From: Streptomyces sp. NBC_01707
Lineage (GTDB): Bacteria; Actinomycetota; Actinomycetes; Streptomycetales; Streptomycetaceae
Assembly: GCF_041438805.1 (NCBI RefSeq)
Contig: NZ_CP109190.1
Span: 3,162,001-3,226,000 of the forward strand
DNA: 64,000 nucleotides
Reading direction: 5' to 3'
Each line of letters starts with the position of its first letter. The first letter of the stretch is position 1. The position numbers were made by a program, and so were the translations under genes. Under the pieces are notes generated by a model. That model ran no database searches and was not told the origin of the DNA. It saw nothing but the letters and a program-made list of their open reading frames with translations. This document shows positions 1 to 7,551 of the stretch, in pieces.

Positions 1-876
1 CTCGAACAGGCCGTTGAGGGTCTGTTCCACAAGCGCGGCACCAGCCACCTCGGACAGCGGGAACCCGCCGGCGAACCGAGCATTCACCTCGGTCACGATC
101 ACGCCCGGGTCCTCGTCACAGATGAACCCCTGCACACAGCAAGGGCCAGTCGCCCCGATCGCGGCCAGGGTGCGCCTCACCTGCGTATCAACCTGATCGT
201 CATGAAATGTGCTGCTGACCACGGACAGTCCCGCCTTCACCAGGTCCCTGTACCGCAGGACCGTCGACGCGCGGCCCGAGCGGTCCACGAGACAGTCCGC
301 GGTGAACTCCCGTCCCGTGATGCGTTCCTGGACGATCGGGTCCGGGACGAGCTCGCACAGGACTCGCGCTTGACGGCGCGAGTCGCAGTAGTAGACGTTC
401 TGCGTGCCCTGACCGCGACGCGGCTTGACGACGAGCGGGGAGCCGGAAGGCATCCTGTCGAGATCCTTCGGGGGGACCGTGGTAGGAGTGGGCACCCCCT
501 TGGATCTGAGCACGGCGTGGAACCGGGCTTTGTCGATGCACGCGTTCAGCGTTTCGATTTCCGGGAGCCAGGTGCGTACGCGCAGGGCATTGAGGTCATC
601 GAGGAGACCCGAGAGTCTCGGTAGCTCGTGCTCGACTGTCGACAGCAGGGCGTCGGGGCGTGCGTCCCGGCATAGATCGAGAAGGCGCTGTGAATAGTCC
701 GGGTCCGCTGCCAGAGGCAGTACGTGAGGGGTGACGCCGTCCAGAAGGAGGCCGGCGGCAAGCGGGTCGGCGTCTGCCGCGATGATCTCGCAGCCCATCC
801 GCATGAGGTGTCGGGCGAGATCGAGTCCTGGTGCTCCGCCGACACCGGTGACGAGGATGCGGGTCCGGGGGGCCAT
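1..876 (-). CDS. ATP-grasp superfamily ligase, partial (C-terminus beyond window)
   Basis: The frame is open from an ATG at 876 down to base 1, giving 292 codons with no stop, so the gene is cut by the window edge. The N-terminus has a Rossmann-like start (RILVTGVGGAPG, about residues 5-16). ATP-grasp landmarks follow: VVKPRRGQGTQNVY for the phosphate-binding loop, a later IVQERITGREFTADCLVD segment, and VTEVNARFAGGFPLS, whose E and N fit the Mg-binding end of the fold. ATP-grasp enzymes join a carboxylate to an amine or thiol using ATP; the substrate cannot be read here. The start lies 5 bp after the stop of the rmlB-like gene, so the two are probably one operon. The pairing suggests a role in sugar or carbamoyl-phosphate-type metabolite assembly, but that is inference. 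Confidence 0.8.
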   Translation of the reverse strand, partial: MAPRTRILVTGVGGAPGLDLARHLMRMGCEIIAADADPLAAGLLLDGVTPHVLPLAADPDYSQRLLDLCRDARPDALLSTVEHELPRLSGLLDDLNALRVRTWLPEIETLNACIDKARFHAVLRSKGVPTPTTVPPKDLDRMPSGSPLVVKPRRGQGTQNVYYCDSRRQARVLCELVPDPIVQERITGREFTADCLVDRSGRASTVLRYRDLVKAGLSVVSSTFHDDQVDTQVRRTLAAIGATGPCCVQGFICDEDPGVIVTEVNARFAGGFPLSEVAGAALVEQTLNGLFE

Positions 877-881
877 GGTGC

Positions 882-1895
882 TCACCCCTCGGCCGTCGGC
901 CGGACGGTGATCTCAGCCATGGGCGCGTCCTCGTCACGTTCGGCAGGCGCCCACTGGAAGGAGTTCTCCTTGTACCAGGCCACGCTCTGGGCCAGGCCGT
1001 CATCGAACGGCCAGGCGGGCCGGTAGCCGAGATCGTCCGCGATCTTCGACCAGTCCATGGCGTACCGGATGTCGTTGGACTTTCGGTCCGGGACATAGGT
1101 GACCGCGTCCCAGCCAGCCCCGCAAAGTTCGAGTAGCCGCCCGGTCAGCTCCTTGTTCGTGAGGTCGGTGCCGCCGCCGATGTTGTAGACCTCACCAGGG
1201 ATGCCGCGGCGGAGGACCAGCTCGATGCCCTGGCAGTTGTCTTCGACATGCAGCCAGTTCCGGACGTGCTGACCCTGGCCGTGGAGGGTGACGCCCTGTC
1301 CCGCGAGGAGCTTTGTGACGAACAGCGGGATGATCTTCTCGGGGTGTTGGTTCGGTCCGAAGTTGTTCGAGGATCGGGTGACGCAGACGGGCACGCCGTC
1401 AGTGTGGAAGGCGGACAGGGCCACCATGTCGCTGCACGCCTTCGACGCGGCATAGGGCACGGTCGGGTTGAGCGGGGAGCGCTCCGAGGCGTGGCCGGTG
1501 ACCAGTGGCCCGTACACCTCGTCCGTGGAGACGTGCACGAACTTCTGGATGCCATGGCGCTTGGCCGCGTCCAGAAGGGTGTGCGTGCCGACGACGTTGC
1601 TGGCGAGGAACGTGGCGGCCTCGAAGAAGCTCCGATCGACGTGCGACTCTGCGGCGAAGTGCACGATCGCATCGTGTCGCTGCACCAGGTCGTCGACGAG
1701 TGCCGCGTCGAGGATGTTCCCTCGCACGAAGTTGAGCTTCGGCGAGACGAGCTCGTGCTCCAGGTTCTCCTTGTGGCCGGCGTAGGTCAGCGCGTCGAGG
1801 ACGGTCACCTCAGCGATGTCCTGCGCCGCCAGCAGTCGTTTGACGAAGTGCGAGCCGATGAAACCGGCACCGCCGGTAACGATCACCTTCTCCAT
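882..1895 (-). CDS. rmlB: dTDP-glucose 4,6-dehydratase (RmlB family)
   Basis: 337 residues, the usual length of RmlB. It is an extended short-chain dehydrogenase with the NAD motif TGGAGFIGS (residues 7-15), the active-site STDE at 123-126 followed by VYG, and the catalytic Y148-x3-K152 (YAASK). The family hallmark RSSNNFGPNQHPEKIIPLF and the late RNWLHVEDNC segment are also present. RmlB removes water from dTDP-D-glucose to give the 4-keto-6-deoxy sugar, the entry to rhamnose and other deoxysugars. No rmlA, rmlC or rmlD is seen next to it. The partner is the ATP-grasp gene directly downstream. A related nucleotide-sugar dehydratase cannot be ruled out from sequence alone. Confidence 0.88.
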   Translation of the reverse strand: MEKVIVTGGAGFIGSHFVKRLLAAQDIAEVTVLDALTYAGHKENLEHELVSPKLNFVRGNILDAALVDDLVQRHDAIVHFAAESHVDRSFFEAATFLASNVVGTHTLLDAAKRHGIQKFVHVSTDEVYGPLVTGHASERSPLNPTVPYAASKACSDMVALSAFHTDGVPVCVTRSSNNFGPNQHPEKIIPLFVTKLLAGQGVTLHGQGQHVRNWLHVEDNCQGIELVLRRGIPGEVYNIGGGTDLTNKELTGRLLELCGAGWDAVTYVPDRKSNDIRYAMDWSKIADDLGYRPAWPFDDGLAQSVAWYKENSFQWAPAERDEDAPMAEITVRPTAEG

Positions 1896-1952
1896 CTCAA
1901 CTCCTCCATGAGGTCGGTCTGCTTGCCACCCAGCGGTGGGCGGCTCCGGTCA

Positions 1953-2156
1953 TCAGATGGGGCGGTGCGTGGCGGCGAACACGATCGTCGCGAAGACGAG
2001 TACGAGTACGACGGAAGCGGTGACGAGCAGACGGCGAGCCTCCGGATTCGGCTTGGCGTCGTCGCGTTCTACCGGCTTATGGCCCTGGTCTGTGGGCTCC
2101 GTGAAGGCAGCCTCCGTGCCATCGGGATGGTCGCTCGCGGACCCGCGCTTACCCAC
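1953..2156 (-). CDS. small single-pass membrane protein
   Basis: A 67-residue protein with a hydrophilic N-terminal half and one strong C-terminal transmembrane segment (LLVTASVVLVLVFATIVFAA) just before the end. I chose the GTG at 2156, which overlaps the TAA of the upstream gene and has an AGGG element 5 bases before it. An ATG at 2168 is possible but sits too close to its ribosome site. It is translationally coupled to the gene at 2149-2730. Function unknown. Confidence 0.5.
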   Translation of the reverse strand: MGKRGSASDHPDGTEAAFTEPTDQGHKPVERDDAKPNPEARRLLVTASVVLVLVFATIVFAATHRPI

Positions 2157-2730
2157 GATCGCCCTCATCCGCCTCCGCAGCCAGGCGCTCCCCGGCGGCT
2201 CGCCGATAGCGGCCGTAGGCGACGAGCTGCGAGACCGCAGCCGGACTACAGAGGGAGCCGGGGCCGTCCATCGGCACGCACCAGTACGACCGGGACTGCT
2301 CCGGCTCGTTCCGCTGCGGGCGCGGAACGCCAAGGAAGGACCCGGAGCCGAGACACTCGGTGTCCGGTACCGCCTGGCCGTCCCATTGCGGTAACCGTGA
2401 CGTGCTCGCCGGTACGAGCACGTAGTACCGCTGGGAGGACGTGTCGACGAACACGGGGCCGCCCTGGAGTGCTTCCTTCAGGTAGGCGCCGATGCGCTCG
2501 GGGTCGTCAGTGCCGGCAGCGGCTCGCACGATGTCGCCCGGGACGCGGACCGCTGCGAACACTCCGCCGCAGCGGAGGAGCGCGATACCCCTTGTCGCCC
2601 ACTGGTCGCGAGCCTCTTTCATGTCCGGGGCTGCGCTGAGCAGCCAGTGGCCTACCGCCAGCTCCCGGTCCTCCCTCGAATGTACGAGCACTCCAGGGCT
2701 CGACTCGACCGGGCCTCTTACGCCGCTCAC
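2149..2730 (-). CDS. conserved hypothetical protein
   Basis: 193 residues from a GTG at 2730 with a textbook GGAGG seven bases upstream (plus-strand 2738-2742); an ATG 24 bases further up lacks such a site. The protein has the flow of a family common in streptomycetes that I know only as hypothetical: a conserved LLRCGGVFAAVRVPGDIV block, a central YYVLVPAS block, and SYWCVPMDGPGSLC near the end, which resemble parts of the primase/polymerase-like N-terminal domain. No catalytic motif can be assigned. It ends inside the start of the small membrane protein, so the two are probably cotranscribed. Confidence 0.7.
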   Translation of the reverse strand: MSGVRGPVESSPGVLVHSREDRELAVGHWLLSAAPDMKEARDQWATRGIALLRCGGVFAAVRVPGDIVRAAAGTDDPERIGAYLKEALQGGPVFVDTSSQRYYVLVPASTSRLPQWDGQAVPDTECLGSGSFLGVPRPQRNEPEQSRSYWCVPMDGPGSLCSPAAVSQLVAYGRYRRAAGERLAAEADEGDRG

Positions 2731-2834
2731 CGCGCCACCTCCGAGGCAACGCAACAGGCGGCCACCTTGAACTCTCCTTCGCTGCAGGTGAGTTGGGTAC
2801 GCTCAAGCACGGCGACTCCTAACCAGTCGTCCAT
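2727..2834 (-). CDS. possible 35-residue leader peptide
   Basis: An ATG at 2834 opens a 35-codon frame that ends in a TGA overlapping the GTG of the next gene (GTGA), the usual sign of translational coupling. It contains one rare TTA leucine codon (codon 5), which in Streptomyces would make it depend on the bldA tRNA. No recognisable domain. An internal GTG with AGGAG five bases before it could give a 27-residue form. Low confidence because the frame is so short. Confidence 0.25.
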   Translation of the reverse strand: MDDWLGVAVLERTQLTCSEGEFKVAACCVASEVAR

Positions 2835-2921
2835 GCCCCGGGTCAGCGGACAGCACCGCCCCCGGGGCCTTGGCGTTCAGGGTGGTATTCGTGCGAAACC
2901 GCTGCCTCCTGGCGCGGGGTA

Positions 2922-2936
2922 TACCCATGATGGGTA
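2922..2936. promoter_or_regulatory. 7-bp inverted repeat upstream of the XRE regulator
   Basis: TACCCAT-G-ATGGGTA is a perfect inverted repeat with a one-base centre, 51 bases before the ATG of the XRE gene and 87 bases from the start of the divergent small frame. It is a good operator candidate for autoregulation by the adjacent helix-turn-helix protein. That link is inference from position only. Confidence 0.45.
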
Positions 2937-2987
2937 CACAGAGTGGACAACCAACCCGCAGACTCAGGCGAGCAGGAAGAGTGCCGC

Positions 2988-4301
2988 ATGATCTACCAGC
3001 CACCCACGGCCCTGCCGAGGGATCTCCTCAACGACGAGGACATGCAGCGCGCGCTGACCGGCCATGACTTCGGGAAGGTCTTCCGGCTCGCACGCGAACG
3101 GGCTGGGATCAGCTACTCGAAGATCGCCGCCGAGTGCGACATCAAGCCTGACCGGGTCGGGACGCTCGCGCGGGGCCAAGGCCGGATCACGACCTTCGAG
3201 AAGATTGTGCAGATCGCGGATGCTCTACGCGTCCCTGGACGCGTGCTCGGCCTTGCTCCCCGCCCGTGGGAGACAGACGCCGCTCCTGCTGGAACATCCA
3301 GCACAGAGAACGGACCGTACGTGCGTCGCCGAACCATCCTCCAGGCAGCAACCTCTACCGGCCTCGCTGCCGCCCTTCCGGCTCTTCACCGGCCCGACCC
3401 GCCGCGCCGCATCACCGGTGCTTACGTCGACCGGCTCCGCAAACGCACCGCCCGCCTACGGCGTCTCGACGACATCCTTGGCGGTGGCGACACCTACCCC
3501 GTGTACCTCGGCGAGGTCCAGTACACGAAGGGCCTCCTGCGCCGAGCCTCCTTCACCGACGCATCACGCCGCCGACTCACCGCGCTCCTCGCCGAGCAAG
3601 CCCAGCAAGCAGGATGGGCCGCATTCGACGGTGGCCGCACACGCGACGCCGAATCCCTCTACGAGGAGAGCCGCGACTTCGCGCGCGACGCACAGGACTC
3701 CGACCTCTACGGCAACAGCCTGGCCTTCCTCGCCTACAACACCATCGCGGACAACCGGCGCGCGGCCGTTGCGTTCGCTGAGGCCTCCTGCGCCACGATC
3801 ACCGTCCGGACGCCGTCCTCCGTCCGCGCCCTCCTCTACGAGCGGCTCGCCTGGGCCTGCGCCGTCGACAACCAGCCCGCCGGCACGGAAGACGCCCTGA
3901 CTGCCGCGCGGGAGGCCCTGGCCGACGCGCAGGACGGCGAGCCTCAACCCGACTGGTCCGTCTGGGTCGACGACACCGAGCTCGACATCATGACCGGCCG
4001 CTGCTGGACCGAACTCCGTCGTCCTCTCCGCGCCGTGCCCGTCCTCACCAACGCCCTCAACCTGTACTCCGACGACCACGCACGCGACAAAGCGCTCTAC
4101 CTCTCCTGGCTAGCCACCGCCTACCTCACGGCCGGCGAGGTCGAGCACGCGGCCGTGACGACCGGTCGCGCGCTCGAACTCTGCACGGGTGTCGCCTCCA
4201 TCAGGCCCCGGCAGCGCATCGCGTCGCTACTCGACCAGCTACGCCCCCACGCGGATCTCCCCGTGGTCCGGGACCTTCTTCTGGAGCACGCAGTCGGTTA
4301 G
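2988..4301 (+). CDS. XRE-family transcriptional regulator with TPR-like C-terminal region
   Basis: 437 residues from the ATG at 2988 (GGAAGAG upstream); a longer frame begins at 2943 but lacks a better site. Residues about 25-90 form an XRE/Cro helix-turn-helix (FRLARERAGISYSKIAAEC, then IKPDRVGTLARGQG). The rest is alpha-helical with repeated Ala/Tyr/Leu spacing, such as YEESRDFARDAQDSDLYGNSL, YERLAWA and YLSWLATAYL, as in tetratricopeptide-containing regulators of Streptomyces. Such proteins bind DNA through the N-terminus and sense a peptide or partner through the repeats. The gene is divergent from the minus-strand group at 2.7 kb. Its stop overlaps the stop of the convergent cutA by 3 bases. 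Confidence 0.8.
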   Translation: MIYQPPTALPRDLLNDEDMQRALTGHDFGKVFRLARERAGISYSKIAAECDIKPDRVGTLARGQGRITTFEKIVQIADALRVPGRVLGLAPRPWETDAAPAGTSSTENGPYVRRRTILQAATSTGLAAALPALHRPDPPRRITGAYVDRLRKRTARLRRLDDILGGGDTYPVYLGEVQYTKGLLRRASFTDASRRRLTALLAEQAQQAGWAAFDGGRTRDAESLYEESRDFARDAQDSDLYGNSLAFLAYNTIADNRRAAVAFAEASCATITVRTPSSVRALLYERLAWACAVDNQPAGTEDALTAAREALADAQDGEPQPDWSVWVDDTELDIMTGRCWTELRRPLRAVPVLTNALNLYSDDHARDKALYLSWLATAYLTAGEVEHAAVTTGRALELCTGVASIRPRQRIASLLDQLRPHADLPVVRDLLLEHAVG

Positions 4302-4618
4302 GGAGCTACAGAGTCAGCGATCCACTTCTTGCACCCCTCGGCTCCCAAGGCGATCGGCACTGCGCACAGCTCCGGGTTCTCCCACGGGTGATGCTCAAGG
4401 AGGTGCGCCTCCAGCTCCGGATAGCGGTCCGTCGTCGTCTTGAGGAGGAGCTGCCACTCCTCGCCTGTCCCGTACTCGCCCAGGTGCCAGAACACGCTCG
4501 TGACCGGCCCGATGATCTGAGCACCTGCGGCAAGCCGCTGCTGGACTGCCGGACCCGCCAGGTCGATAGCCTGCTGCTTCGTCTCCGTTGCCGTGGATAC
4601 CTGCACGTATTCAGTCAT
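4298..4618 (-). CDS. cutA: divalent-cation tolerance protein CutA
   Basis: 106 residues from the ATG at 4618, the normal CutA length. The family pattern is clear: an N-terminal VQVSTATETKQQAIDLA strand-helix, a central TSVFWHLGEYGTGEEWQLLLKTT, then HLLEHHPWENPELCAVPI near the end, matching the CutA trimer-forming core and its conserved H-P-[WY]-E-x-P-E motif. CutA forms stable trimers; its link to copper and zinc tolerance is known from other bacteria but its biochemical role is debated. The longer frame to 4807 is not needed. It is convergent with the XRE regulator. Confidence 0.88.
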   Translation of the reverse strand: MTEYVQVSTATETKQQAIDLAGPAVQQRLAAGAQIIGPVTSVFWHLGEYGTGEEWQLLLKTTTDRYPELEAHLLEHHPWENPELCAVPIALGAEGCKKWIADSVAP

Positions 4619-4694
4619 GCCGCCGAGTGTAGGAACTAGCGAGTCCCGTGTGCCGTGAATCGGTGCCCAGACTCCGCCGGTACGATCCCGCCCC

Positions 4695-4898
4695 GTGGCA
4701 ATTGAACTGAGTGACGAACTGATTGAGCTGGAGCGCACGGCCTGGGCCGAGCAGCAGGAGGACGGGCTGACGGTCGAGACCGCGGCCCGCGTGCAGGCGG
4801 CGATCACCGCCCACGCTGAGGCGACGGAGCAGAACCGCTACGACGTCGAGCGGGAACTGAAGCGGGTCGTGAGGCACCCCGAGCCTGACACCGACTGA
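4695..4898 (+). CDS. small acidic conserved protein
   Basis: 67 residues starting at a GTG. Almost entirely helical and rich in Glu and Ala, with a repeated E-L-x-x-L-E-R-x-A-W pattern near the start and ending in HPEPDTD. Similar small proteins are frequent in streptomycetes, but I know no function. It is followed by a clear hairpin terminator at 4909-4936, which supports it being a real transcription unit. The promoter must lie in the short divergent gap with cutA. Confidence 0.55.
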   Translation: MAIELSDELIELERTAWAEQQEDGLTVETAARVQAAITAHAEATEQNRYDVERELKRVVRHPEPDTD

Positions 4899-4908
4899 CC
4901 CGCACGGT

Positions 4909-4936
4909 GCCTCGCCCGGCGCTGATCGGGCGAGGC
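4909..4936 (+). terminator. hairpin terminator after the small acidic protein gene
   Basis: GCCTCGCCCG at 4909-4918 and CGGGCGAGGC at 4927-4936 form a perfect 10-bp stem with an 8-base loop, 10 bases after the stop codon at 4898. There is no T-tract, as is common in high-GC terminators. Confidence 0.7.
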
Positions 4937-5110
4937 GAGTCCGAGTCGCGGCAAGCAGCCAGCTAGCTGGATAAGGACCCCACCAACGTATCCGCAGGGT
5001 CCGACAACGCCCTCAGCCCAGCCTGTCAGGGCAGCGGAAGGCCCCCTCGCCGCCGGAGCAGGGCACGGGGCGGAGCGCTCCGCCCGGCGGTCCGACGATC
5101 GCTGACACGT

Positions 5111-5147
5111 GCGGCGCCCCGCGGCCGGGCTGGCCGCGGGGCGCCGC
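5111..5147. terminator. strong bidirectional hairpin
   Basis: A perfect 16-bp stem (GCGGCGCCCCGCGGCC at 5111-5126 pairing with 5132-5147) and a 5-base loop. It lies 53 bases past the stop of the secreted repeat protein on the minus strand, so it most likely ends that transcript. On the plus strand it would also stop read-through. Confidence 0.75.
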
Positions 5148-5199
5148 GTTTCAGGGTGCTGGTGGCCGTTCCGACAACGGGGAGCGGTCGCCGGTCGGG

Positions 5200-5607
5200 T
5201 CAGCGACGACCGTGGTGGCCCCACTTGTCGTAGCCATGCTTGTTGTAGCCACGCTTGTTGTAGCCATGCTTGTCGTAGCCCCACTTGTCGAAGCCCCACC
5301 TGTCGTAGCCACGCTTGTCGAAGCCCCACTTGCTGTAGCCACGCTTGTCGAAGCCCCACCTGTCGTAGCCACGCTTGTCGAAGCCCCACCTGTCGTAGCC
5401 ACGCTTGTCGAAGCCCCACCTGTCGTAGCCACCCTGGTCGTGGCCACGCTTGTCGTAGTGGGTCTTGCCCAGGACGACGCCGGAATGCGAGTTCGACCGG
5501 CCAGGACCGCGGTCGTTGTCGGCGGCGGCGGCCGGGAGAGCGACAGCGGCCACCAGCGCGCCAGCAGCAATAACGGTAGCGGCGAACCGCCCTGCGGAAC
5601 GGGACAT
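5200..5607 (-). CDS. secreted protein built of 16 tandem aromatic pentapeptides
   Basis: 135 residues from the ATG at 5607, with GAAGGGG just upstream; the longer frame to 5766 has no signal. Residues 1-28 are a signal peptide: Arg-containing start, a hydrophobic core rich in Ala and Val, and cleavage near LPAAA-ADN. After a 20-residue linker come 16 consecutive pentapeptides of the form [YFH]-[DNS]-[KRQ]-[WRHG]-G, mostly alternating YDRWG and FDKRG. The pattern puts an aromatic, a charged and a glycine residue at fixed spacing, suggesting a surface or matrix polymer, or a cation- or wall-binding protein. The function is unknown to me. The DNA repeats as about 30-bp units. Confidence 0.75.
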   Translation of the reverse strand: MSRSAGRFAATVIAAGALVAAVALPAAAADNDRGPGRSNSHSGVVLGKTHYDKRGHDQGGYDRWGFDKRGYDRWGFDKRGYDRWGFDKRGYSKWGFDKRGYDRWGFDKWGYDKHGYNKRGYNKHGYDKWGHHGRR

Positions 5608-5788
5608 GAAGACCCCTTCGGATGCGGGCCCGGACCGTGCGGTCCGAGCGTTGTTCGGTCTCGGTCTGTTGCCGCACACTGTGGCCTGATTGCCCGAGTC
5701 ACGAGAGACGCACCGACACGTGTTACGAAATAAGGACATTTCTGTCACATACGTCGCTATCGGCATACACCACGTGCTTCCGGCACGG

Positions 5789-5822
5789 AAGGCCCCCTCG
5801 CCGCCGCACTCGGGAGGGGCCG
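5789..5822 (-). terminator. hairpin after the last late phage gene
   Basis: GGCCCCCTC near 5791-5799 can pair with the GGGAGGGGCC that ends at 5821, with one bulge. It stands 16 bases after the stop of the coiled-coil membrane protein on the minus strand, where the late phage operon should end. It overlaps the right copy of the 21-bp direct repeat. Confidence 0.5.
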
Positions 5823-5837
5823 GTATCCGGTGGTAGA

Positions 5838-6089
5838 TCAGCGCAAGAGCGCGACGATGCCAGTTGCAGCCCCGGCTACGCCGGTCACTGCGGCGATCGC
5901 CGGGAGCGGCCAGCGGCCACGCTCCAGAGCGGCAACGCGATCCTTCAGCTCGCCGATGTCCGACTCGGCGACCTCCGTCCGCTGCAACGCAAGGTCGAGC
6001 CGGCCGTTGAGCTCGGCGAACCCGGTTCGGATCTCGCCGCGCATCTCAGCCAGTTCGACAGCGACCCGGTCGCCGCTCGCCGGAGTCAC
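5838..6089 (-). CDS. coiled-coil membrane-anchored phage lysis-module protein
   Basis: 83 residues. The first 55 form a heptad-rich helix (VAVELAEMRGEIRTGFAEL and onward to LKDRVAALERG) and residues about 60-82 are a transmembrane segment rich in Ala, Val and Gly. The design matches the small haemolysin XhlA-like or DUF-type accessory proteins found beside holins. The start ATG overlaps the holin stop by 4 bases (ATGA), so the two are coupled. It is the last gene of the late operon, followed by a hairpin. Confidence 0.6.
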   Translation of the reverse strand: MTPASGDRVAVELAEMRGEIRTGFAELNGRLDLALQRTEVAESDIGELKDRVAALERGRWPLPAIAAVTGVAGAATGIVALLR

Positions 6090-6316
6090 GTGCGGGTCCG
6101 GACAGTCTCCGTGACCCCCGGTCCCTCACCGCCCCCGGACGTGGCGAGACCGGTGAGGACCGCCAGGAGCGCAGCGCTCCCGGCGAGCGAGAAACCCTGG
6201 CTCCAGTCGACGTCGAGGACACCGACGCTGTCGAGGCCGAGGCCTGCGACGAGCGTCTGCGCGGCCGTACGTACAGCGCGCTCCGCGGTGGCGCGCCAGA
6301 AGGCAAGAGTGAGCAT
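6086..6316 (-). CDS. phage holin (r1t-type)
   Basis: 76 residues. The start FWRATAERAVRTAAQTLVAGLG and the following DVDWSQGFSLAGSAALLAVLTGLATS are what I know of the r1t holin family in actinophages: an amphipathic N-terminal helix, a short Asp-containing turn, and one or two hydrophobic helices. Holins form membrane lesions that let the endolysin reach the wall. It sits between the amidase and the coiled-coil protein, with a 12-base gap to the first and a 4-base overlap to the second. Confidence 0.75.
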   Translation of the reverse strand: MLTLAFWRATAERAVRTAAQTLVAGLGLDSVGVLDVDWSQGFSLAGSAALLAVLTGLATSGGGEGPGVTETVRTRT

Positions 6317-6328
6317 TGTTCGGGCCTT

Positions 6329-7201
6329 TCAGGAGAACAGGATGTGCCAGGTGAGGGGGCCGGGGTAGCCGTCGGCGTCGCCGGCCAGCTGCTTGTTGGA
6401 GCGCTGGAAGTCGGCAAGGTTCAGCCGGTCGGCCTCGCCCCACGACTTCGACGGCCCCACCCGGTAGTGCTTGCCGAAGCCGCGGCGGACCAGCTGCTGA
6501 CCGAGCAGCAGAATCGATCCGTTCGACTGGCCGAGACCGAACGCGCCCCGGCCGGGGAAGGGCGGCCGTGCGGGCGGCTTCTGCGCGGGCGGCTTCGGCT
6601 TGGCCGGCCTGGCTCCGAGGCGGCTGTCGATGCCGTCACGCATCTCGCCCATGTCGAAGCCGTGGGGGTCGATCTTGCCGGGCTGCCACTCCTTGTGACC
6701 GATCACCGAAGCTGCCTTCCACCCGTGGTGGCGGCAGATCGCGGCGGCGGCCTTCTCGATCGCTTCGAGCTGGCAGTCCGGCCAAGGGTCTTTGCCGTCG
6801 CCGAGGTTCTCGCATTCGAAGCCGTAGAAGTGCCTGTTCCCGTCGGTGTTCGCCTCGTTGTCCGACGGCAGGTGCTTCTCCGCGACGACCGCCTGGAGCA
6901 CGTCGTCATCGCCGAGGCCCGCATGGTTGGTCCGGCCGTAGCCGATCAGGTGAATCCGGCCGTCCTTCGCGATCATGCCGTGGCACAGGGGCCCCGGCAG
7001 GTCCGCGTACCCGTTGCGGACGATCCCGACCGTGGCCGCGGTGCCCTTGGTCACGGTGTGATGGATCATCACCCCGTTCACCGGACCCCACGCACCCTTG
7101 CTGTTCCGGTTGTGCGTCCGCCAGTTGCCTTCCTCGACAACGGTGAGACCTTCGGCAAGCAGCGCGGCAAGCAGCTCGCTTGCGCTCATCGGGGTCGCCA
7201 T
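6329..7201 (-). CDS. phage endolysin: N-acetylmuramoyl-L-alanine amidase with C-terminal wall-binding domain
   Basis: 290 residues. The amidase_2/PGRP fold is marked by VMIHHTVTKG (zinc ligand H47 or H48), GFECENLGDG and VIGHKEWQPGKIDP (H169, K176, D178 at the zinc site). A Pro-rich linker (KPKPPAQKPPARPP) leads to a C-terminal domain of about 75 residues (GQQLVRRGFGKHYRVGPS to YPGPLTWHIL) seen in Streptomyces cell-wall enzymes and probably peptidoglycan-binding. It cuts the bond between muramic acid and the stem peptide during lysis. Its ATG overlaps the upstream TGA (TGATG). There is no signal peptide, which fits holin-dependent release. Confidence 0.9.
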   Translation of the reverse strand: MATPMSASELLAALLAEGLTVVEEGNWRTHNRNSKGAWGPVNGVMIHHTVTKGTAATVGIVRNGYADLPGPLCHGMIAKDGRIHLIGYGRTNHAGLGDDDVLQAVVAEKHLPSDNEANTDGNRHFYGFECENLGDGKDPWPDCQLEAIEKAAAAICRHHGWKAASVIGHKEWQPGKIDPHGFDMGEMRDGIDSRLGARPAKPKPPAQKPPARPPFPGRGAFGLGQSNGSILLLGQQLVRRGFGKHYRVGPSKSWGEADRLNLADFQRSNKQLAGDADGYPGPLTWHILFS

Positions 7202-7542
7202 CAGTGATCCTCCTCCGAGGGCTCGTCGACCTGCGGGGCCTCGTAGCCCGCGAGTCGGGCGGCGGTCGCTTCAGGCAGACCGGCCGCAAGCAGGGCCTCG
7301 TAGTCCTCGGTCTGTCGAGCCTGGTCCGCCGCCTTGAGTGCGGCGACGTGAGCGTCGTTGTCCTCCTGCCACTGCTGGAGGCGCTGCTCGTACTCCTCCT
7401 CCGTGAGGAGCTGTCCGCCTTCCGGCACCTTGACCTCGTCGCCGGTGGCTTCGATGCGGGCGAGTGCCCCGTTTTCGTACAGGACCCAGTACGTGCGCGG
7501 CTCTCCGGCCGGTTGCTCATCGAGCACAGATGCGTCAGCCAT
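7201..7542 (-). CDS. hypothetical phage protein before the endolysin
   Basis: 113 residues, acidic, with a short N-terminal beta segment (TYWVLYENGALARIEATG) and a helical, Glu/Gln-rich middle (EYEQRLQQWQEDNDAHVAAL). No family recognised. Position between the tail fibre genes and the amidase, and TGATG coupling to the latter, suggest a tail-fibre accessory or a lysis-timing protein. A gap of only 9 bases separates it from the preceding fibre gene. Confidence 0.6.
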   Translation of the reverse strand: MADASVLDEQPAGEPRTYWVLYENGALARIEATGDEVKVPEGGQLLTEEEYEQRLQQWQEDNDAHVAALKAADQARQTEDYEALLAAGLPEATAARLAGYEAPQVDEPSEEDH

Positions 7543-7551
7543 GGGGGCTCC

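Larger units (their letters stand above)
5035..5806. repeat. 21-bp direct repeat flanking the pentapeptide-repeat gene
   Basis: An identical 21-bp sequence beginning CGGAAGGCCCCCTCG and ending CCGCCG occurs at 5035-5055 and again at 5786-5806. The gene for the secreted repeat protein (5200-5607) lies between the two copies. The right copy overlaps the hairpin after the last phage gene. It may mark a duplication, an insertion, or an attachment-type junction at the left edge of the prophage. No third copy was noticed at the right edge. Confidence 0.6.

Noticed and set aside
2943..2987. Longer N-terminus of the XRE regulator
   Set aside because: The extra 15 codons overlap the promoter/operator region and lack a ribosome site; the ATG at 2988 is better placed.
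5200..5460. CRISPR-like array of ~30-bp repeats
   Set aside because: The repeats are continuous without unique spacers and code in one frame for pentapeptides of a secreted protein.
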